Assembly: GCA_030429445.1 (NCBI GenBank) | Contig: JAUIFG010000001.1 | Span: 62,001 to 126,000, forward strand | DNA: 64,000 nucleotides | Direction: 5' to 3' | Source: a bacterium | GTDB taxonomy: Bacteria; Patescibacteriota; Saccharimonadia; Saccharimonadales; Saccharimonadaceae | Shown: positions 58,032 through 64,000 of the stretch, piece by piece | How the letters are laid out: each line of letters opens with the position of its first letter | How positions within the stretch are numbered: the first letter of the stretch is position 1 | Notes under the pieces: model-generated | What the model saw: the letters and a program-made list of their open reading frames with translations, nothing else | The model's database searches: none | Told to the model about the DNA's origin: nothing | Translations under genes and position numbers: made by a program

Positions 58032-59752
58032 TACAATGACCGTAGTAATCCTTCTTTTTCTAGGTGTAGAAGTATTTGATTCGCCGATTCCTCTGGCGAA
58101 TACTCGTCAGTCTGCAATACTACATCAGCATCAGCGGGCTCTTCATACGGATCAGAGATGCCTGTAAACTCCTTTATTTTACCAGCACGAGCAGCGGCAT
58201 ACAGACCTTTACGATCACGCTCCTCGCACACTTCTAATGGTGTTGCTACGTGGACCAATACAAATACGCCTCCGTTTTCCCTGACCATATTACGAACCTT
58301 CTTTCGAATATCATCATATGGTGCAATCGGTGCACAAATTGCAATACCACCGTGCTTGGCAACCTCTGATGCCACATAACCAATGCGCGAAACATTCAGA
58401 TTGCGATGCTCCTTTGAAAAGCCTAACTCACTCGACAGGTGTTTACGAACAATATCACCATCCAGCATCGACACCGTACGACCGCCTTGCTCCATTAGCT
58501 TTACCATCAATGCATTTGCGATGGTTGATTTTCCAGATCCGGATAAGCCTGTAAAGAATACTGTGAAACCCTGTCGATCACGTGGCTTATAGGTCCGACG
58601 AAGTTCTTGTGCTACCTCGGGATATGTAAACCACTCGGGCAGTTCACGGCCATCGGCCAAGCGTGCACGCAGTTCAGTGCCAGATAACTTCAGCACCTCC
58701 ATATCGTCCGTCGTTTCACTAATTTCTAAATATTTATCAAGTCCTTTGACGTAGACCAAGAATCCAGCAGTAACAATTTGTATTCCAACTTCATCAGCAT
58801 GCTCCTGCGCCATCTTCATCGCTGCAAATGGATCATAAAAATCTTCGCCCGCAGAATTTTTGCCAGGACCAGCATGGTCGCGCCCAACAACAAAATGCGT
58901 CATTCCATAATTTTTGCGAATAATCATGTGCCACAATGCTTCGCGTGGACCAGCCATTCGCATTGCCAGTGGCAGCAATGAAATTGCAGCAGTCGATGGC
59001 GGAAACTTCTTTACAACTTCTTTGTACACACGTACTCGAGTGTAGTGATCTACATCCCCCGGCTTTGTCATGCCCACAACTGGATGAATGAGTACATTTG
59101 CCTCTGATTCCTTGGCTGCATTAAACACAGCCTCGACATGATTACGATGCATTGGATTGCGGGTTTGAAAAGCAACGATTTTTGACCAACCCATCTTTGC
59201 AAAATAATCACGAAGTTCTTGCGGCGTATAGCGTAACTCGTTAAAGTCGTAGTAACTCGGCAATTCTAGGCCTTCTAGCTTGCCCCCCACATAGTGGCTA
59301 CCTGCAATATTGTGCAGATAAGAAACGGCGGGGTGCGCCTTGTCGTCCGCTCCAAAGACCGATTCTGCCTCAACCTGTTTGTTCGGTTTCCACACATCCC
59401 CAGCAGTCAAAATCGCCAACACCACACCTTCTTGATCACGCAACGCTATTCGCTCACCCTTTTTGATACTCTTCGCAAACTTTTCATCAACATCTAGCGT
59501 TACGGGGATTGGCCATAGCGTTCCATCAGCCAGGCGCATATCCTTGCAAACACTGTCGTAATCAGCTTTGCTCAAAAAACCGTTCAAAGGCGAAAAACCA
59601 CCATTAATTAACAGCTCTGTGTCACAAATTTGTCGTGGTGTCAGATCCCAACTCTTTAGCTTTGCGCTTTCTTTTTTTAGTTCTTTGGTTCGTTTTTCGC
59701 CGACCAATAAATTTACCGGTTTTTCATCACATGAAATGCCCTTGCTAGCCAT
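58031..59752 (-). CDS. sat-cysC: Bifunctional sulfate adenylyltransferase / APS kinase (573 aa)
   Basis: Residues 1-385 form ATP sulfurylase (AFQTRNPMHRNHVEA, VGRDHAGPG). Residues 390-573 form APS kinase (GLSGSGKSTIANAL, LDGDIVRKHL, SRIGYVA). One chain turns sulfate into PAPS. No reductase (CysH, CysI) is in the window, so the purpose is more likely sulfation than cysteine synthesis. GGGAG lies close to the ATG. Confidence 0.96.
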   Translation of the reverse strand: MASKGISCDEKPVNLLVGEKRTKELKKESAKLKSWDLTPRQICDTELLINGGFSPLNGFLSKADYDSVCKDMRLADGTLWPIPVTLDVDEKFAKSIKKGERIALRDQEGVVLAILTAGDVWKPNKQVEAESVFGADDKAHPAVSYLHNIAGSHYVGGKLEGLELPSYYDFNELRYTPQELRDYFAKMGWSKIVAFQTRNPMHRNHVEAVFNAAKESEANVLIHPVVGMTKPGDVDHYTRVRVYKEVVKKFPPSTAAISLLPLAMRMAGPREALWHMIIRKNYGMTHFVVGRDHAGPGKNSAGEDFYDPFAAMKMAQEHADEVGIQIVTAGFLVYVKGLDKYLEISETTDDMEVLKLSGTELRARLADGRELPEWFTYPEVAQELRRTYKPRDRQGFTVFFTGLSGSGKSTIANALMVKLMEQGGRTVSMLDGDIVRKHLSSELGFSKEHRNLNVSRIGYVASEVAKHGGIAICAPIAPYDDIRKKVRNMVRENGGVFVLVHVATPLEVCEERDRKGLYAAARAGKIKEFTGISDPYEEPADADVVLQTDEYSPEESANQILLHLEKEGLLRSL

Positions 59753-59826
59753 TGCATCTCCCTATCCTCGCAGTTTCTATTACTACAATAGTAGCATACA
59801 GAACATACCAAAGCAGGGGTTGATGT

Positions 59827-61047
59827 TTATGATTTAAACACCTTAGTAATCAAGTCAGCTTGCATCTCAGACCTCTTTTTGACCTTCGCAAGGTTCTTTT
59901 GAAGTTTTGCTCGTACAGCTTGGTTGTTATCAATTAATTCCTGAAAACGCCGCTGTAGATAATCATCAGTTAATTTATCTTGCCCAAACGCCCACTCCTC
60001 TAGTTCGAACATCTCTAATACTTCCTTGTATTTATGACTCCATCCGATTACAAGCGTTGGGACTTTCATCGACAATGACGAAACCATCGCATGAAACCTC
60101 GAGGCAACAAAGTAATCACACCTCCCGATAACATACCGAAGAACTTGTGAGTCTAACTCGCGATCAATGAACATCACGTCAACCTTGTCTGCAAGTGCCT
60201 GATATACCTCCCTGCACAACGGTAGATCATTGTTGTGTGTCTTGTCACCCGAACGAGCACTATGAGGCACCAGTGCAACACGATAGCCTTGCTCTGTTAA
60301 CGAATTTATAAAAGAAACAATAATGCCCTTGTAGTCTTTGCCTGTGGCCTCTGCTTTTTTTTGCAAAACAACACTTGGTGATACTCCAATAACCGTCCTG
60401 CTCTTGAAAAAACTATCGTCAACTGCTTTTTTTGCATTTGCTGTCTGCTCATCCGTAAGATTTAGCGAAAATGCGTAGTCCGCACCAGCAACAACATTTT
60501 TCAAGCCGAGTCCTTTTAGATATCCATCCGTAATTGATCCCCTCGAGATGATCGTGTGCACTCGTGGCAAGAATATCTTTGCACATGCCCTGTTTATCGG
60601 ATTCTTGAATGGACCAGATGCCTGTGCACACTTAAACACCGGAGTCCCCACAAGTAGCGCTGGCAAAATACTTGCTACATTGTATAGCAAAAACTTCTCT
60701 CTACCGTCTACAAACGTAATTCCGCCTTGATCCAACAATACATCGGCCTCGCGTAGTGCCTTTATTGCCGGGGCCTTGCTAGCAATAAATGAGCGTAAAG
60801 GAGGTAGCAATTTGTATAGCAGTGCTTGCGAATTAATAACAACACCGAGTTGCAGTGGTTTTGCATTTATCACCTTTAGGTTTTTGTATGGATTTTGCTT
60901 AACATCCTCGCCAGGGTACATACTAAGCAGCGTAAATGAGACATCTGGAACACGCTCAGTCAACGTCTGCACCGAACTTTCTAACATTGCAGCCGCGCCC
61001 TTGTTGCCTGAAAACGCCGACCCTATAATAACTACTTTCGAACTCAC
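59827..61047 (-). CDS. Polysaccharide pyruvyl transferase family protein (406 aa)
   Basis: GSAFSGNKGAAAMLESSV at the N-terminus and DYFVASRFHAMVSSLSMKVP (shown as ASRFHAMVSS) near residue 320 are the hallmarks. Members add pyruvate ketals or act as glycosyltransferase-like enzymes on surface glycans. The start is GTG overlapping the flippase-like stop (GTGA), so it is coupled. Confidence 0.88.
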   Translation of the reverse strand: MSSKVVIIGSAFSGNKGAAAMLESSVQTLTERVPDVSFTLLSMYPGEDVKQNPYKNLKVINAKPLQLGVVINSQALLYKLLPPLRSFIASKAPAIKALREADVLLDQGGITFVDGREKFLLYNVASILPALLVGTPVFKCAQASGPFKNPINRACAKIFLPRVHTIISRGSITDGYLKGLGLKNVVAGADYAFSLNLTDEQTANAKKAVDDSFFKSRTVIGVSPSVVLQKKAEATGKDYKGIIVSFINSLTEQGYRVALVPHSARSGDKTHNNDLPLCREVYQALADKVDVMFIDRELDSQVLRYVIGRCDYFVASRFHAMVSSLSMKVPTLVIGWSHKYKEVLEMFELEEWAFGQDKLTDDYLQRRFQELIDNNQAVRAKLQKNLAKVKKRSEMQADLITKVFKS

Positions 61048-61967
61048 CGCTGTTTTATCCTTCCTTTATTCAATACCAGGTATACACCAAACACACCTAG
61101 GTCCGCAACCGTTGCATACAATCTTGCAACAACGGCAAGTACAATCGCCTGTTCAACCGGAAAGTACATTCCCGCGAACAACACAATAACTGCTTCGCGT
61201 ACACCTATTCCACCCGGAACGAATACTGCTAGTAGTCCAATAATACTAGCCAGGACATAGGTCGCGCCAAGTGCTACATACATATGTGGCTCAACCTGTA
61301 GCAGTGACGTGGCTATAAATACGAATCCAGCGGCAGTTAATAGCCTCGGTGCTAGATATAGCGTTAGATATTCAAACAACTGACCGGTCGACAAAAAATC
61401 ACTTTCACGAAAAGGTTTTTTACCCATCTTTTTAAACAGGTAATTCAGCAAGCCATAAAAGACTGGTCTGTAAATAACGATTATTATAGGTATTACCGCC
61501 AATATCGGCACGAAAAGTGACGCGTCTTTTAGAACGGTACTCTCCGTTGTAAACAGTAAGGGCAGCGAAACAACTAGGCTCGCTAAGGCTGTGAGGACAT
61601 TTTCATACACAAATGAGGTTGCAGCTGATTTTTGACTAATGCCTTGTGATTTTGCCCATGTTAATTTGTTAATGAGTGAACCAACCTGACCAGGAATATA
61701 CTTCAATAACCACGATGCTGAATGTATACGTATAGCATCTGCTGGCGCTATGTTTCTCCCAATCAGACCTGATAGTAATTTGCCCCACAATATTCCCGAC
61801 ATAGCAACAGCCATCACGAGTAGCACGACTCCTGGTATCGCTAACCAGCTAAAATAAAAAGTCGTGCTTTCGACCTTATGCCAGTTATCTATTAACGTCT
61901 TGCCGAAAAAATATGCTATGGTCGTAATAACGACCCAGGGAAGTATGCGTAGAAGCCATTTTTTCAT
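61044..61967 (-). CDS. UPF0104 / MprF-TM-like flippase-domain protein (307 aa)
   Basis: Eight hydrophobic helices with YIPGQVGSLINKLTWAKSQG and FVPGGIGVREAVIVL match the LPG-synthase TM (UPF0104/AglD-like) family, which are proposed lipid flippases. No synthase domain is attached. It overlaps the pyruvyltransferase start downstream and the nitroreductase stop upstream (TAATG). Confidence 0.87.
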   Translation of the reverse strand: MKKWLLRILPWVVITTIAYFFGKTLIDNWHKVESTTFYFSWLAIPGVVLLVMAVAMSGILWGKLLSGLIGRNIAPADAIRIHSASWLLKYIPGQVGSLINKLTWAKSQGISQKSAATSFVYENVLTALASLVVSLPLLFTTESTVLKDASLFVPILAVIPIIIVIYRPVFYGLLNYLFKKMGKKPFRESDFLSTGQLFEYLTLYLAPRLLTAAGFVFIATSLLQVEPHMYVALGATYVLASIIGLLAVFVPGGIGVREAVIVLFAGMYFPVEQAIVLAVVARLYATVADLGVFGVYLVLNKGRIKQR

Positions 61968-63067
61968 TATTCGGCCAGTCGATTATACGTTCGGAGTGTA
62001 TCGATTGATTTCTTTTGAGAAAAAGGTATGCCGCCTTTTTGATCCGCATACCCAACTGCAATCAACATAACTACCCGTTCACTCGTGTCTAGGCCGAGAG
62101 TTTTTTGCATTTTTTGTTCTAGGGGTTCGAAGTCCGGCCAATTAATAACGCATGAGCTAAGGCCTAACGTCTCTAGGCCGTAAATAAACGACATCGATGC
62201 CAGTGATGAATCGATATATATTGCATGGCGATCGCGCGGACTAAAGTAACTTTCGAGTTTTCCTACGACAACAACGACCGCCGGCACCTGTTGACTATAC
62301 CCCGCAGTACCAAAAGGAATACCTGCGATCTTTTTTGCAAGTTTCATATCGTCAAAAATACGAAATTCATATGGCAGGCGATTGCACGCAGTCGGTGCCT
62401 GACGCCCAACCATCAGTGCCTTATCGATCAATTCACGCGAAACTTTTTTGTCCTTAAACCAGCGCACCGATCGACGCTGTTTTGCCAGCTGTAACATTTC
62501 GTCAAATCCAACCATTGATTTAACAGCATCTTCTTTGGCGTAGGGAGATTTCTTGCCATCACCACTTGGTGAAAATATTGATTCACATTGCTCAAATTCA
62601 GCTCGGGCATTGTCCACCTTGCTATCGCCAGTCTCAACAACAGCAAAATATTCCTTTAATACATCGTGGGCCCACTCTAGCTCGCTCATGTCAATTGAAT
62701 CGGGTGAATCTGCGCATTGGGTAATTGCAATCCGATAAAATTCAACTGTTTCGCCCGCATAATCTGCTGCAAAGATAGGTCGACGAGGTTGCATAATAAT
62801 GCCTTTTTCTAGGCGATGAATATTTCGTCGCAATTCAACATGAGTTCTGCGCTCACGCTTTAGATTCCTATAATAATTTCTTCGCGCACGAAGTACTGCA
62901 TATTGTTCGCGATTAAACGTTAGTAGGCCTGGGATCGAATAAATTGTTGCAAACAACCTGTTACTTGCGAATACTTCAAGGACCGCCCTATTCGTAAATT
63001 CATATGATTTTCGAACAAGTGGAATTGCTAGCGCATTTTTCGCAAATTTTTTGAGTTTTTTTAGCAT
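61967..63067 (-). CDS. Nitroreductase-family flavoprotein with N-terminal extension (366 aa)
   Basis: RRSVRWFKDKKVSRELIDKAL, then RQAPTACNRLPYEFRI and the late GLETLGLSSCVINWP are FMN-binding motifs of the nitroreductase fold. About 190 residues of helical sequence precede the domain. Association with pyruvyltransferase genes suggests glycan modification. It opens a three-gene coupled operon. Confidence 0.85.
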   Translation of the reverse strand: MLKKLKKFAKNALAIPLVRKSYEFTNRAVLEVFASNRLFATIYSIPGLLTFNREQYAVLRARRNYYRNLKRERRTHVELRRNIHRLEKGIIMQPRRPIFAADYAGETVEFYRIAITQCADSPDSIDMSELEWAHDVLKEYFAVVETGDSKVDNARAEFEQCESIFSPSGDGKKSPYAKEDAVKSMVGFDEMLQLAKQRRSVRWFKDKKVSRELIDKALMVGRQAPTACNRLPYEFRIFDDMKLAKKIAGIPFGTAGYSQQVPAVVVVVGKLESYFSPRDRHAIYIDSSLASMSFIYGLETLGLSSCVINWPDFEPLEQKMQKTLGLDTSERVVMLIAVGYADQKGGIPFSQKKSIDTLRTYNRLAE

Positions 63068-63137
63068 TTATTAACATCCCTGCTCATATAGTATCTGCCT
63101 GTCAGTATACTATATTTGGCCTCTTGTTGCTTTGGGT

Positions 63138-64000
63138 TTACTCCTTGACTATGGGCTTGAGAATCGTTTTTGCTACATTATTCGCACTTCGAATTGTATC
63201 GTTGTCTCTATACCAGTCTGTTTCACTTCTGACTATGTGGGTAATCAACCCGCCACCCTGTAAAAGAGCGATGGCAAAAAGTAGAATCACAGCCACCTGA
63301 AGAGACTGGCTTTTTCGTAATACATAATGCGCCGACAATACTATCAGTAGTATAAATATAGGCATAACTATAAGCGTATATCGAGAGTGAATGGCGATAT
63401 TTGCGTGGTACTTATAATAAAGCCCTAGGTTCTCTGCCAATATCGTTAAAATATAGCTGCCTGCAACCACAGTGAGCAACTTCATGCTCGTAGATAGCTT
63501 TAGCTCACGCCATGCATATGCCGTAAGCATCGCTCCAAAAATTATTCCAATAAATAGCATTGATGAATAGAGTGGTAGCGGATTGGCAAAATATGCCTTA
63601 CCTTTGTTTACTGCACTCGATTGCGATGCATTTGTAACCATTCCTTGTGACCACCTTAGTGTGTAATCCGGAAAGTTGACAGCACTTCTCTCATTTAAAG
63701 TGTCCAGCAGTCTGACATTTCTCTTTATAACACCATTGCCCAGACAACGCTCAATGCCTAATGTTTGTTGGCAATTTGGACGAGGTGTTCCGTATAAAAA
63801 AATATTCATAACATAGGTTTGGAAAAACAAAAGCAAAATAATTGAAACTGGTATAAGTATTAACCGTTTTGACTTTACTGCCAGAAAAGCTTTTTTTATC
63901 TTCTTTACTAGATACTTTTTATAGCGCCTCGTCCATAAGATGCTGACTATTACTAGACCGACGGCAAATATTTGTAAAAAGGTAAACTTCACGAGCGATG
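63138..64000 (-). CDS. Membrane protein, N-terminus probably outside window
   Basis: The frame is still open at the right edge; the first possible start inside is a GTG at 63992. About six TM helices are seen, with a large extracytoplasmic loop (TPRPNCQQTLGIERCLG) carrying two cysteines. It may be the C-terminal part of a glycosyltransferase or other polytopic protein. No family is recognised. Confidence 0.6.
   Translation of the reverse strand, partial: SLVKFTFLQIFAVGLVIVSILWTRRYKKYLVKKIKKAFLAVKSKRLILIPVSIILLLFFQTYVMNIFLYGTPRPNCQQTLGIERCLGNGVIKRNVRLLDTLNERSAVNFPDYTLRWSQGMVTNASQSSAVNKGKAYFANPLPLYSSMLFIGIIFGAMLTAYAWRELKLSTSMKLLTVVAGSYILTILAENLGLYYKYHANIAIHSRYTLIVMPIFILLIVLSAHYVLRKSQSLQVAVILLFAIALLQGGGLITHIVRSETDWYRDNDTIRSANNVAKTILKPIVKE

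Overview
The window looks like chromosomal DNA of a Patescibacteria/CPR organism, most likely a Saccharibacterium (TM7-like). This is an inference from gene content, tight packing, moderate GC, many apparently leaderless starts, and a surface-glycan and peptidoglycan-remodelling repertoire typical of small episymbionts. UGA is used as a normal stop codon, which argues against the Gracilibacteria/Absconditabacteria code.

Layout. 1-16 kb holds core and cell-envelope genes: a double metallophosphoesterase (cut by the window edge), a Nudix-type regulator with its operator, a CorA Mg2+ channel, a HAD phosphatase, an M23-like membrane protein, an MMPL transporter, a GH63-like glycosidase, a sortase beside a giant GLUG-repeat surface protein, and a GGDEF protein. 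About 16-35 kb is an accessory island bounded by tRNA-Asn(GUU) at 35.1 kb and a tRNA T-arm-like remnant at 17.7 kb. It starts with single accessory genes (TrpF-like, six-TM, DUF1697). Each of these has a repeated 3' element carrying a convergent micro-ORF of about 20 codons. Next comes a seven-gene, translationally coupled minus-strand operon: hsdM (with a fused MerR HTH), hsdS, a CBASS-type CD-NTase, a SLATT two-TM effector, hsdR, a YgjP-like metallopeptidase and a HEPN-like protein. A CBASS pair is thus built into a type I restriction-modification operon. Divergent to it lie a ParB-methyltransferase, a terminase-small-like HTH protein and a large serine recombinase, then a UDG-like gene with an attenuator-like leader and a DUF4268 nuclease-like gene. 

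35-47 kb returns to housekeeping and wall functions: metK under a SAM riboswitch with visible Shine-Dalgarno sequestration, two tandem class A beta-lactamase-like proteins (one lacking every catalytic motif), a LexA-type DNA-binding protein coupled to an O-antigen-ligase-like protein, an undecaprenyl-phosphate sugar transferase, a GT4 glycosyltransferase, glmS and a secreted CHAP-plus-bulb-lectin protein. 47-64 kb is a surface-glycan locus: a nucleotidyltransferase, a complete dTDP-rhamnose set (rmlB, an rmlC-rmlD fusion, rmlA), a UDP-sugar dehydrogenase, a GT2 enzyme with a 58-bp exact duplicated 5' fragment, a sulfate-activation operon (sat-cysC fusion, cysQ, double DUF2061), and a pyruvyltransferase / flippase-like / nitroreductase operon.

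A window-wide pattern is that many first-in-operon genes have a sigma70 -10 hexamer only 5-7 nt before the start codon. This implies leaderless mRNAs and fixes several start codons, whereas internal operon genes use AGGAG-type sites or stop/start overlaps.
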